NCBI GenBank assembly: GCA_023374025.1
Contig: SIJG01000089.1
Coordinates: forward strand, 1 to 64,000
DNA length: 64,000 bases
Reading direction: 5' to 3'
DNA from: Heterodera schachtii
Taxonomy: Eukaryota; Nematoda; Chromadorea; Rhabditida; Heteroderidae
Made by a program: the position numbers and the translations under genes. Positions within the stretch are counted from its first letter, which is position 1. Every line of letters begins with the position of its first letter. The notes beneath the pieces are model-generated. The model ran no database searches. It worked only from the letters and a program-made list of their open reading frames with translations, and was not told where the DNA came from. Positions 11,606 to 22,521 of the stretch are shown in pieces.

Positions 11606-12927
11606 ACCTCGGAAGTGTTCAGTTCGTTGTCGAAAGTGTCCTGTTTGTTCTGCAAAGGTTGAACCGACGACAAATCACGGCCAAAGTCAGCGGAACGAAC
11701 GTGCGGTTCTTTGTCTTCGATCGAACTCTCCACCACATCGCGTTTCAATGTGGACTGTAAAAAATGGGTGATTGAATTTTTGGTATTTCAAAACATACGC
11801 TTCTATGCTTTAAAGCAATTGTAATTTCCGACTTTGAAAATTTTTTTCGAGGAGGGGGGGGGGCAACAGGGGGGGGGGAGACTGAAATTCTCTCCGGCAA
11901 TCGACTAAGGACCATTTTTGTGACCCGGAGCAGAAAAAAACTTTCTAGTCTCCCTCTCCGAATTTTTTCTGAGTACGAACCCTCACCCCCCCCCCTCCCC
12001 CCCAAACGTCGTCGGGACAAAACGTCGTTATGGCAAAAAGCGCTAAAAATTCTGAATTTACTAACCTAGAAAGAAAGTCTTTTTTATAAGAAAATTCTAA
12101 GAAAAAAAATTCTCGAGAAAATTTCTACGAAATTTTGAAAAATTAAAAAAAATCTTCGTAAATCACCATAAAAATTTCGAAAACATTTTTTTAGAATATT
12201 TTTATTAAAAGAACTCTGTAAAAATTTTTTCTTTGAAAATTTCTAAGTTAGTGAATTTTTTGAAATTTGTCGGCTCTTTTTGGCATGACGATGTTTTTCC
12301 TGATCCGCATTTAACTCTACCGGTTACCTCGTTTTTTCCACATTAAACCGCTGCAGTTCCTCCCTCCCCTACCGTATCTGTGATTTGGTTCATCTCCCGC
12401 AAGCGCACCTCATTCCCTTTCAGATCATTTTTGAAGTCGTTGAATCTGAAATTGGTATAAGTGATCATTAGCAGCAGGAGACGACAGCTAAGAATAGCGA
12501 TAAAAAAAATTTTGTTTCAAAGCTTAACCTTTAAAATTTTTTTTTTCATTTCCACCCCCGACCTTTAAGAGGCGCTATTATGGAAAAAGTGAAAATATGA
12601 TCCGAACAGTGAAAACTTTGCCTGATCAATGGCATACCTTTGGCGCTCCAAAAATGCTTTTTCAAGACGAGCATCGAACCACAGAATGTCAGGACGGCAG
12701 AAGAATATGTTGGAATTAAGAAGATATGAAAATAAATTATGTAAATCTTAATTCATTTCTTACATAGCCAATAAAACACCAACGACGACGAGAAGAAAAA
12801 GTGCAGCTGAAGCTGCATCCGGCGGCATTTCCGCCTGAGGTTTTGTAGGCGGTTTTGTAGTGGTTGTGGTTGTGCTTGGCGCTGCCGTCGTTTTGGTGGT
12901 GCATGGTTCGGTTGGGGCACTGAGGCC
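11606..12927 (-). pseudogene. Unit 2 copy of the membrane/spectrin chimera
   Basis: Exons a (12927-12764), b (12706-12638), c (12445-12373) and d (11752-11606) repeat those of unit 1. The stalk differs slightly (TTTTTTKPPTK) and the membrane helix reads LFLLVVVGVLLA. The acceptor before exon b, AACAG in unit 1, reads AACAT here, so exon b should not be joined normally. Unless another site is used, this copy cannot make the unit 1 product. Confidence 0.6.
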
Positions 12928-13428
12928 CTGCAAAATTGGCTCCAATGTGCCGTCGACCCAACGTCGCCGACGTCGCGTGCGACGAATTTGCGAAGGGGTC
13001 CGGCTTTATAAATTGACGCGGAGCAGGGGACAAAACTCCGTCGCCGAAATTCCGCCGGCCGAAACTCCGCCAAGAAAAAAAAAACTCAAAACTTGAAAAA
13101 AAAAATTTTTTTTCCGGAATTTTTTCAAAATTTAATGATGAATCGTGCCCAGACATTTGCGCATTTGTACCTCGGACATTCGCGCCCCATATTTCACCAA
13201 AAAATGACCAATGTTTGCAATTTGAGCATTTGCCAACATTCTCAAATTATAGTAGCCATTTTAAGCCAATTTTTTAGAAAAATTAAGTTATGGGAGGCTG
13301 GAGGTGCCGATAGCCCTGCCGGAAGAAAAATGTAGGTTTTTTCAACGAACCTCTAGCAAAAACGAAAAATAAAGATTTCCAGTTTTATCGGAGGAGGGGA
13401 AAACGATTTGCTTTTTCTCCATCTCCCC

Positions 13429-14753
13429 ACCTCGGAAGTGTTCAGTTCGTTGTCGAAAGTGTCCTGTTTGTTCTGCAAAGGTTGAACCGACGACAAATCA
13501 CGGCCAAAGTCAGCGGAACGAACGTGCGGTTCTTTGTCTTCGATCGAACTCTCCACCACATCGCGTTTCAATGTGGACTGTAAAAAATGGGTGATTGAAT
13601 TTTTGGTATTTCAAAACATACGCTTCTATGCTTTAAAGCAATTGTAATTTCCGACTTTGAAAATTTTTTTCGAGGAGGGGGGGGGGCAACAGGGGGGGGG
13701 GGAGACTGAAATTCTCTCCGGCAATCGACTAAGGACCATTTTTGTGACCCGGAGCAGAAAAAAACTTTCTAGTCTCCCTCTCCGAATTTTTTCTGAGTAC
13801 GAACCCTCACCCCCCCCCCCCTCCCCCCCAAACGTCGTCGGGACAAAACGTCGTTATGGCAAAAAGCGCTAAAAATTCTGAATTTACTAACCTAGAAAGA
13901 AAGTCTTTTTTATAAGAAAATTCTAAGAAAAAAAATTCTCGAGAAAATTTCTACGAAATTTTGAAAAATTAAAAAAAATCTTCGTAAATCACCATAAAAA
14001 TTTCGAAAACATTTTTTTAGAATATTTTTATTAAAAGAACTCTGTAAAAATTTTTTCTTTGAAAATTTCTAAGTTAGTGAATTTTTTGAAATTTGTCGGC
14101 TCTTTTTGGCATGACGATGTTTTTCCTGATCCGCATTTAACTCTACCGGTTACCTCGTTTTTTCCACATTAAACCGCTGCAGTTCCTCCCTCCCCTACCG
14201 TATCTGTGATTTGGTTCATCTCCCGCAAGCGCACCTCATTCCCTTTCAGATCATTTTTGAAGTCGTTGAATCTGAAATTGGTATAAGTGATCATTAGCAG
14301 CAGGAGACGACAGCTAAGAATAGCGATAAAAAAAATTTTGTTTCAAAGCTTAACCTTTAAAATTTTTTTTTTCATTTCCACCCCCGACCTTTAAGAGGCG
14401 CTATTATGGAAAAAGTGAAAATATGATCCGAACAGTGAAAACTTTGCCTGATCAATGGCATACCTTTGGCGCTCCAAAAATGCTTTTTCAAGACGAGCAT
14501 CGAACCACAGAATGTCAGGACGGCAGAAGAATATGTTGGAATTAAGAAGATATGAAAATAAATTATGTAAATCTTAATTCATTTCTTACATAGCCAATAA
14601 AACACCAACGACGACGAGAAGAAAAAGTGCAGCTGAAGCTGCATCCGGCGGCATTTCCGCCTGAGGTTTTGTAGGCGGTTTTGTAGTGGTTGTGGTTGTG
14701 CTTGGCGCTGCCGTCGTTTTGGTGGTGCATGGTTCGGTTGGGGCACTGAGGCC
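13429..14753 (-). pseudogene. Unit 3 copy of the membrane/spectrin chimera
   Basis: Exons a (14753-14590), b (14532-14464), c (14271-14199) and d (13575-13429) are nearly identical to unit 2 and share the lost AG before exon b. The shared loss shows that units 2 and 3 arose from one another after the mutation. Confidence 0.6.
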
Positions 14754-15257
14754 CTGCAAAATTGGCTCCAATGTGCCGTCGACCCAACGTCGCCGACGTC
14801 GCGTGCGACGAATTTGCGAAGGGGTCCGGCTTTATAAATTGACGCGGAGCAGGGGACAAAACTCCGTCGCCGAAATTCCGCCGGCCGAAACTCCGCCAAG
14901 AAAAAAAAAACTCAAAACTTGAAAAAAAAAATTTTTTTTCCGGAATTTTTTCAAAATTTAATGATGAATCGTGCCCAGACATTTGCGCATTTGTACCTCG
15001 GACATTCGCGCCCCATATTTCACCAAAAAATGACCAATGTTTGCAATTTGAGCATTTGCCAACATTCTCAAATTATAGTAGCCATTTTAAGCCAATTTTT
15101 TAGAAAAATTAAGTTATGGGAGGCTGGAGGTGCCGATAGCCCTGCCGGAAGAAAAATTTAGGTTTTTTCAACGAACCTCTAGCAAAAACGAAAAATAAAG
15201 ATTTCCAGTTTTTGTCGGAGGAGGGGGAAACGATTTGCTTTTTCTCCATCTCCCCAC

Positions 15258-15350
15258 CTCGGAAGTGTTCAGTCCGTTGTTGAAAGTGTCCTGTTTGTTC
15301 TGCAAAAGTTGCACGGACGACAAATCACGGCCAAAGTCGCGGAACGATCG
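15258..15350 (-). pseudogene. Partial fourth spectrin exon at array edge
   Basis: The minus strand reads FGRDLSSVQLLQNKQDTF followed by NNGLNTSE, a diverged copy of exon d. It is closer to animal alpha-spectrin (which has LL and a GL here) than the copies inside the array, so it may be the older form. Homology stops near 15350, before the conserved helix A of the repeat. Confidence 0.65.
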
Positions 15351-15399
15351 TACGGCACGAATATGTACAAAGCAGCAAAAATTATGAACAAACAGCAGC

Positions 15400-16400
15400 A
15401 ATTCATTGCCACGACCTGAAAAAGGGAAAAATGAAAAAAAACTTATTGTGAAATTTTTTTGCGAATTTTTGGGAAGGTAAATTGAAATGTAAATGGGTCA
15501 AGCCAGACAAAAAAGTTACGGATGAGAGAGGGAGGAAGGGATGAGTATGTTTTTTGTATTAAAATCTGTGCCTGTGGTTTTCGTAATTGCTTAACACGAA
15601 AGTAAAGCCCCAAAACACGGACCAGAATTTGTAAAATTGACTTTTTGTTTGTTCTTCATGGTCAGCGACCTCGAAAAACGGTACTGTTTCGGTTTTATGC
15701 GTCCCATGGCATATTATGCATCCCATGAATGACCATCCTCCGTTTCTTAGTGCCATAACTTTTTTCTAACTTGGCCAATACCTCTATTCTTGGTATCAAA
15801 CGAAAGCTAAAAGTCACGGGCTTTTATAAATACAAAAAAGAGCAAATGAAAATAGAATGGAAAACACGAAATTCAACTTTTTCAAGAATGACTTTTTGTC
15901 TAGCTACGGGACGCATATGCATAATTGCTATTGGATGCATACGCATAATTGCTATGGGACGTATACGCATATTGCTATGGACGCATAATATGTCATAGGA
16001 CGCACAAAACCGACCAGAACCCATTTACTGATGATAGGCAACTTTTAGATATTTGCGTAAAAGTGCCAATTTTTGGATGTACTTATGTATATATAAAATG
16101 ATAATGCAAAAAAAGTGTATCATTCATCACGGGCATGGCACGTATTCCGTTGCGTCAAGGCCAACAGAGTGGGAAAAATCGGAGGCAATTCTGACAAAGT
16201 TTTGCAGCCAATGCAATTTATGAGTCCAATCAATTGATTTACCTGGTTTTTATACAAAAAATTTGTCCATGTTAGAGCAAAGCCTAAAAAGTTACAAACG
16301 CAAATAATCAACCATTTCTTAATTAATCATATATCTTTTTTGGCAATTGCCTAAACGCTGAGATTTATATACTTTCGCTTCTTTAATACACTTTCACTAA
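15400..16400. repeat. Repeat-bearing intergenic stretch
   Basis: No supported gene. At about 15900-15985 three imperfect 24-27 bp tandem copies of a GGACGCATACGCATAATTGCTAT-like phrase occur. At 15790-15810 lies one member of a dispersed family around GGTATCATTCGAAAGC (here GGTATCAAACGAAAGC), with relatives near 16649, 16840 (reverse) and 20660. Confidence 0.6.
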
Positions 16401-16561
16401 AATGGGAAATTTACGAATTCATACCAAAAACAGAACAAAAAAACGACGGCGGGCGGTTTGAAAATGGCGCGAAAATTTAATGTGAGAAGAAAAGCAAAAA
16501 TGTTGCACATTGGACTCGAACCTCCACCCTTTGTCCCTTTACTATCTTGGGCCCTCACGAT

Positions 16562-16912
16562 TGGGCCCCACACGTTTGTGCCCAAGCATTTTTCTCACTA
16601 TAACATTCTATAACTTTTTTCTCTGGCATCCAAATCCAACATTGTTGGTATCATTCGAAAGCTTAGTGTATTTAGAAGCTTTTTCTAAGCTATTGCTTTG
16701 CGCTTAGACAATTACCAAAAAAGTTATACATGAAAATTCCAAAAACGTCGAAATTTTTGAAGTTTTTCTCAATTCTTTTTCCCAGGCTTGAAAAACTTTT
16801 CGTTTTTTGGCAAGCTAATAGAGCATGTTAAGAGCTTTCGAATGATACCAAGATTGTTGGATTTGGATGCCAAAGAAAAAAGCTTAAGTGGAAAAACATG
16901 CTGGGGCCCATA
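16562..16912. repeat. Palindromic (foldback) repeat
   Basis: GGGCCCCA at the left mirrors TGGGGCCC at the right. Inside, CATCCAAATCCAACATTG (about 16628) mirrors TGTTGGATTTGGATG (about 16855), and the flanking GGTATCATTCGAAAGCTT is mirrored by GAGCTTTCGAATGATACC. The arms are about 80 bp with a loop of about 160 bp. I could not identify a target duplication. Confidence 0.7.
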
Positions 16913-16927
16913 AATTCGAAAAGAAAA

Positions 16928-17905
16928 AACATTGTTTGAAATTTTTTCTTATTTTCTTTTCAGATTCTCAATGACTTTTTTATTGAAAATTAAATGACAG
17001 CTTAAATGAATTCTGCCTTGTGGTATGCGGGTTTTCAGCAAAATTTGTTAAGAATTAAATTAGTTAAGCTGATTCTTATTCATTATTAGGGCTGCCAAAA
17101 ATATGTACAAAAAGTGGCCCAAATATGTACATAAATATTTAAGAAAAACCCCAAAATATGTACAAAAAAACGCCAAATATGTAAATAAATTTTTTTTTTA
17201 AATGGTTATTTTTTGGAAAAAAAAATACCCGTAAAGTATGAAATAGGCAAAAAATGCCATAAAAAATAATTAAATAGTCTTAGAATCATTTTTAGTATTT
17301 TAAATTTGGTATTTTTCGTCGATAAATTTTCAAAATTTCTCAAAATATGTAAAAAAAAATATGAAAATATGTACAAAAAATTTGCTGAAATTTGAATTTT
17401 TTTTTTTGAGTATTTCCAAATATTTCCTTAAAAAATCCTCAGAATATGTAAAAAAAATGAAAATATATAAGAAAAAAGTCCAAATATGTATTAATATATA
17501 AGAAAATCCCGAAATATGTAAATATGTATAAAAACCCCGAAATATATAAAAATATGTAAATAAAAGTCCCGATTTTTGTTCGTAAACACAAAAAAGAAAG
17601 TGTTTTTCCTGCTATTTAGAGCATGGAGAACCCAGGAAAAAAAATGTATTTACATAAAATTGGCAGCCCTATTCATTATTTATTCAAAACCTACATTATG
17701 GAATTCTAATAAATTTTTTTGCTTTAAAAATTGCCGAGTGCTTTACGCAGATTTTAATTTCTGCATAAATTCATTCATCAAGACAAAAGCAAAGCAAAAA
17801 CATTGTGTGAAAATTATTTTCTTTTCAGATTCTCAATGACTTTTTTTTATTGAAAATTAAACGTCAGTCAAAATGGTTTCTGCCTTTTGTCATGCGGTTT
17901 TTCAG
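16928..17905. repeat. About 110 bp direct repeats flanking a hAT element
   Basis: The stretch around CTTTTCAGATTCTCAATGAC is found at 16928-17045 and again at 17797-17905 in the same orientation, followed in both by ATTGAAAATTAAA and CTGCCTT. The hAT element at 17087-17671 lies between. The copies differ at many positions, so the duplication is not recent. Confidence 0.75.
17087..17671. mobile_element. Non-autonomous hAT-type element, 'AAATATGTACATAAA' interior
   Basis: Ends TAGGGCTGCCAA and TTGGCAGCCCTA are inverted repeats. Both flanks are TTCATTAT (17079-17086 and 17672-17679), an exact 8 bp duplication. The word AAATATGTACATAAA recurs across the element with variants. No transposase. Confidence 0.93.
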
Positions 17906-18498
17906 AAATTTTATTTGTAACTAAAATTTTACGACTTTTTGAAGAAAAAAATTTTTCTTTAAAAAAGGCACCAGCTTCACTATTAATCAATAGAAATATG
18001 GGTAAAATATAAACACAAATGATTTTCCATAATTGCTGATAAATGAATATAAAAATTATATTACATTGGCTTCCTCAATGAATTGACAAAGTGTAATTGT
18101 GTAAAAATTAGAAAAAAATAAGATTTTTGTATTATCCTATTATAGCATACATATATCTAAACATTAATTGTTTAATTAAATTTATTATTTTTAATTAATT
18201 AAATTTATTATTTTTAAACACCGATTTGAATCGTAAAATTTAACTTTAATATTTTTATTGATACTGAGACACTTTTCGGTTCAACCTCGCAAATTTACTT
18301 TAACGAGTTAATCGCCCGTCACAGGCAAAAACAGAAATGATTTTTCAACAGAATAGTAAAAGAATTAGAATAAGTTTTCTGTGGTAGCAGTGCAAATTAA
18401 TAGCTTACAAATTAGGTATTTCACATATATTTTTTTACCCCCTTTCTTTTTTTTTTGTGCTATGTAAGGGCACTAATGTAACTCTGAAAAATTTTTAA

Positions 18499-18691
18499 GA
18501 TACTTTTCCGTTTGGGGGCCCCACATTCAAAAAATTTTTAAAACGTCAACTGGATCTATTCGATTATATTTTGGCCCAAATTGTTGCTTTTATGACTCCC
18601 AAATAGCTGAAGCGCCGTTTTTGAATATTCAGCGCGCACTTTGTTGCTGTTTTTTAATTTAAATAATCTGGGGCCCCAAAGGGGAAATACC
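18499..18691. mobile_element. Short inverted-repeat element inside the left arm
   Basis: The left GATACTTTTCCGTTTGGGGG mirrors the right CCCCAAAGGGGAAATACC with few mismatches. Flanks ATTTTTAA and ATTTTTAT give an imperfect 8 bp duplication. The termini resemble the element at 28821-29046 (GGTACTTTCC). It lies in the insertion that distinguishes the left arm from the right. Confidence 0.6.
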
Positions 18692-19901
18692 ATTTTTATT
18701 TCTATGAATCCGCTTGATGAACTTTGAGAAAATGTAATTATAATTTGGGATTCGCGCCTTTAACGGGACACGGCAAACTTTCTATAGCACAAAATATGCA
18801 AAAATATGGCATAGACCACGGGCTAATTATTTATAAATTGATTCACATACAAATTGTCGAATCTTCGAAGAAATTGGTTTTTTTCTTTTATTCTTATGTA
18901 TTTTATGTACAAAAATGCTTGTTCAAACTTCACCATGGTTGAATGTCGTTTTTTTTATTGTGAGGTCGTCCATCAAAAATTAGTCATTAGAGACCGGAAA
19001 AGAGGATGAAGGAGAAGAGGAAGGCACGAGGAAGCGAAAAGAAGGAAGAGGAATTAAAAATTATTCGTTCTTCAGATTTTGCCAAATTGGCAATTTTCGC
19101 ATTTTTTACAATAGGGTTAAAATTTTCGTTTTTCCTGGCCATGCCTATCGGTATAGCTGGCGCCCAAAAATTCTCTTAAAATTCTTGGGCGGTAAAGTCA
19201 GAGACTGGGAGAAATAGTTCACGAGTTTTCAGTCTATAGGCCGCCGGTTGATAGAGTATATGTAAATGAGAGAGTGCGGAAGAGATGTGAGAGTAAAGTG
19301 ATATTTGTTCACAAATGCTCCAATTTCTTTGTCTCCGTTTATACCCCAGCGCAAAAAGCAGTGGGAAATTATGTTATTTATTTAAGAAAGAAGGCAATAG
19401 TCAAATAATGGGGTGATTTCTTCGGCCAACGCCGTTTCTCACCACGGGGCGACCAAATCGTCAAATCGACCAAATCCGTTATAATACTGCCTGGCAATAG
19501 ATAATCCAAATTTTGGTGGTTGTAAACGGTTGGAGTCGGCGGAGGAATCGCAATTTTTTGAGTGAAAATAAAGAAAACAGACGAATTTATCCAAATTAAT
19601 TTTTTAGTTTTTCGTTGTTGTTGAGAATTGTGGCATCATTTGATAGTTTTAAAGTTCTCTCTCTCTATTTTCCAGCAAAATTTCAAAAAATATATAAAAA
19701 TGCTTGCAATTTTTCTGCATTATGATTTACAAAGTTATTCTGTATTTCATACTTCCATCTTCAAAATAAATCCATTGGTGAATTAGGGGTGAAATGCATC
19801 CCATTATTTTACCGCATTTCTCATTTTTATTAAGAAAATAAAATTTCATCATTTAATAGGCGACAATGAAAGAGATTTTCTCATGTTTTCACATTGTTTA
19901 G

Positions 19902-20174
19902 GCATTTCTCCGTGCCATCACCAATTCTTTTGCCCGCTACAAAATTCGTTTTGAAATACAAAATCCAACGCAAATTGAGCCATTTGAATTGGTGATGAAC
20001 ACTGACCCAAGAAATGCTGACATTGGCGAAGAACGCGAAAGTGAAATTACAGTTGCTTTGGTGTTAAAGCGATGCCAAATTGGGCAAATGGTTCAGTGGG
20101 AAGACGAAAACTCGGACAATTTGAACATTGTCCAATTTTCGCTTAACAGTGCCACTAAACACTGTTTTGGGTGA
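19902..20174 (+). pseudogene. F-box-family paralogue, last exon only (left arm)
   Basis: After a TTTAG acceptor a 91-codon exon begins AFLRAITNSFARYKIRF, continues through EPFELV and LVLKRCQIGQ, and ends QFSLNSATKHCFG with a TGA stop. It aligns with the last exon of the intact gene at 35525-36717 (AFLRATISSANYEI, LKRCQIGE-type signature). The reading frame is intact, but the F-box and central exons are absent upstream, where the arm carries unrelated repeat. I therefore call it a truncated copy. Confidence 0.75.
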
Positions 20175-20583
20175 GCAGAGAAATTGCTTTTGATGTGTGC
20201 CGGGCCCAGCGATCAGCGTAATGAGCGAATTAATTATTTGAGAAAGGATCGATCATTTAAATGAGAGAAAAAAATAGCATGTCTAAATTGCTGTAATTTT
20301 CGCTCTAAAGAGCACCCTTAGCAGAATCCGTGGTCGAAATTCCGAATTTAATCCCCCGGAATCGGATCCTGTCCGGTACAAACCGACAAAATCTCTCCGA
20401 TTCAATCAGTTTAATTCAATTCAATCAATCCAAATTAGCGCTGGTAGGCCACTAAAATCAATGGTTTACACAAAAATTAGAATGAATTGGCAGATTTTAC
20501 AAATAAATGACCTGAAAACCCTCTGATAAACATGTTTTTACAACCTTATAAAACGAAAAAAATTCTTCCTATGGCGGGGCGAA

Positions 20584-21358
20584 GGGGCCAATTCCGTCTG
20601 AGCCAAGTTTAGAGCATCATAACTTTCTTCTTTGTTGACCCAATTCAACAAAATTGGTATCATTCGAAAGCCCTTAACAAGCTCTATCGGCTTCCCAAAA
20701 ACCACAAAGAAATACCGACAAGTAAAAAAGTCATAAATTAAAATACGAGCTCTCGGAATGCCATCCCTATTACCTTTTAAATAAAAAATTTTCAGAAGTT
20801 CCCTAAAATTCAATTTTTTTTTCTTGACCAAAATTTAGATCATTTTTTAAATTAGTGAATTTTTTTTTAAATTCTTATAGTATTTTTTGTAATTTTTCTA
20901 TTATCTGAAAATTTTGCATCGCTCTAAAAATTAAAAATTAGAATCCGCGATGCAGCAATTTTGAGACAAAGAAAAATAATTTGTTAAAGTCCTAAAATAT
21001 GTGGCAGTGTATTTAATATGTGCCAAGGCATTTTATGAAAAATTAATGATGAGAATTGACGTAAATTTGTAATAATTATTAATTATATCTAAAAACCAAA
21101 AACATTCACAAATGAATCACACATAAAATGATTGGATTATTCATTAATTCGATGAATTTGGTGTGCATTTTTCATTTTCATTTTATGTATTGTACGTTCT
21201 CACAACTAAAAACTGTGATTCAATCTGTTCATTTTTTGAATATTTATTTTTATCAAATGGTTAATTTTCTGTAAAAAAAAGAATTATTTTTTTTATAAAT
21301 TAATTTATTTCTATTTTTGAATTTTTTTCGAATTCGGTTTTATTTTGGAGAATAATAA
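20584..21358. other. AT-rich spacer
   Basis: Holds one copy (about 20618-20672) of the dispersed GGTATCATTCGAAAGC repeat. No supported gene. Confidence 0.45.
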
Positions 21359-22521
21359 ATGAATTTGTTTTCAATTTTATTTCACCTTTTCATCAGTGTA
21401 ATTCTGCTTATAGTCAAGCATGCAGCAGAGGGTAAGGAATATATTCTTATAATAAAACCAAGTATGGCATGCAATGGCGTAGCCAGAACCTTAGCTTCCG
21501 GAGGGGGGGGGGGGGCTGAATTCAAAAATTCGATTTTTAGAGGTGTATTTTTTGTTTTTTTTTAAGTCCCAAATTAGGGTGGTGTATTTTACAAAATTTT
21601 TAGCCATTTTTCGCCAAAAAATTACTATTTTTTGCCATTTTGGTCTACATTTTTCAAAAATATGGTTTTAGTGGTGGCAAGGACGCCCTGGAAATCGTAC
21701 CCTCTTTCTGGAAAATGTTCAAACATCCTTGTGATTCTTTGAAATAATTACTCGCTCGAAAAAAACATTGATTACAATTTTTTGAAATTTTATACCAATG
21801 TTTTTATTAACTTATGACATTATTTGGTGCAAAATATGTTAATAAATCGCATAAAAATTCAATTTTTCCCGATTCATTCCGGTGAAAAATACAAAGCATT
21901 TGAATAATCATTTATTATTTTCACTGCATATGATTGAATGGTTAAATGTCCTTGAATTTCATGAAATACGCCAATTAGGTCCTTAAAAATCGGTATACCC
22001 GTCCTTGCAAGGAAATTTGTTTCCGATCCGGATCCTATATTAATAAATCCATTATTCTTAATTTGTATAATTAAATTATTATTATTTTTTTATATCTTAA
22101 GGTCAAATTTTGTGTGTCGATTTATCCTGCGGTTTGAATGTTCGGCGATGTTGGAAGGTGTTATGTCCGGGTTCGAAACATTGCGATAAAGGTTTTCGAA
22201 AATACTAACAAGCAGAACACAGGCCAAGCTGTCTATGCTTAAGATGATACTGCCCAAGGCCACGGTTGCGTCGTTGATTTCGATGATGAAGAAGGATGTG
22301 TACGGCACTTTCGAGAGACAAGCTTCAGCTCTATTGAGAATGCCTCATTTGTTGACGATGCCGTGAATTGCTATTGTAAAATTGGAGCCGAAGGAGAAGC
22401 AGTGCAAAGTATTGAGAGTAAGCTGCGCGAGAGTGTCTGTACGTCTTCAGCTGAACCGCCAACGCCAACAGCGAACGTGAATTCGCCGACTACGCCGTCA
22501 ATGCCATTGGGTCGGCGCTAA
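21359..22521 (+). CDS. Small secreted Cys-rich protein, ET-module-like
   Basis: Three exons: 21359-21431, 22102-22191 and 22244-22521 (146 codons plus stop). Intron 1 has GTAAGG and CTTAAG ends. Intron 2 is 52 bp with GTTTTC, a perfect TACTAAC branch site and CTTAAG. Phases match. The first 24 residues (MNLFSILFHLFISVILLIVK...) are a signal peptide. The mature part has ten Cys, including CGLNVRRC, CPGSKHC, GHGCVVDF and NCYC, and a Thr/Pro-rich C-terminus. The spacing recalls the nematode ET module, an extracellular three-finger-like fold, but that is an impression. No membrane helix follows, so it should be secreted. In a plant parasite such a protein could be an effector; nothing here proves it. 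Intron 1 carries a G-run and GGCGTAGCCAG text typical of DNA-transposon ends. Confidence 0.72.

Larger units (their letters stand above)
9346..15350. repeat. 1.82 kb tandem array, 3.3 units
   Basis: The phrase GCGAAGGGGTCCGGC recurs at 9346, 11167, 12990 and 14816, giving units of 1821, 1823 and 1826 bp plus a partial fourth that fades near 15350. Units 2 and 3 are almost identical; unit 1 differs more (for example TCCAAACAG against TCCGAACAG). Each unit carries four minus-strand exons, a pair of G- and C-homopolymer tracts and a palindromic AT-rich element. The high identity implies recent unequal exchange. The left end holds extra G/C-rich text at 9280-9330. Confidence 0.97.
18211..20583. 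repeat. Left arm of a large inverted repeat
   Basis: Matches 32841-35004 in reverse complement over the whole length: ends ACCGATTTGAATCG / CGATTCAAATCGGT, and inner ends with ATAAACATGTTTTTAC. It contains one truncated F-box-family exon, a purine-rich tract (18990-19060) and a private insertion at about 18345-18714 absent from the right arm. The arms are separated by about 12.26 kb. Confidence 0.92.

Noticed and set aside
9169..15161. Many 60-140 codon open frames on both strands of the array (for example 139 codons at 10914-11333)
   Set aside because: They overlap the phase-consistent exon set in other frames, cross introns and G/C homopolymers, and recur only because the unit repeats.
15890..15990. 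CRISPR-like array at the short tandem repeats
   Set aside because: Only three imperfect copies without spacers in a eukaryotic genome; a minisatellite explains it.
16508..16525. tRNA or SINE suggested by a minus-strand B-box-like GGTTCGAGTCC
   Set aside because: No A box at the right distance and no A-rich tail or target duplication seen.
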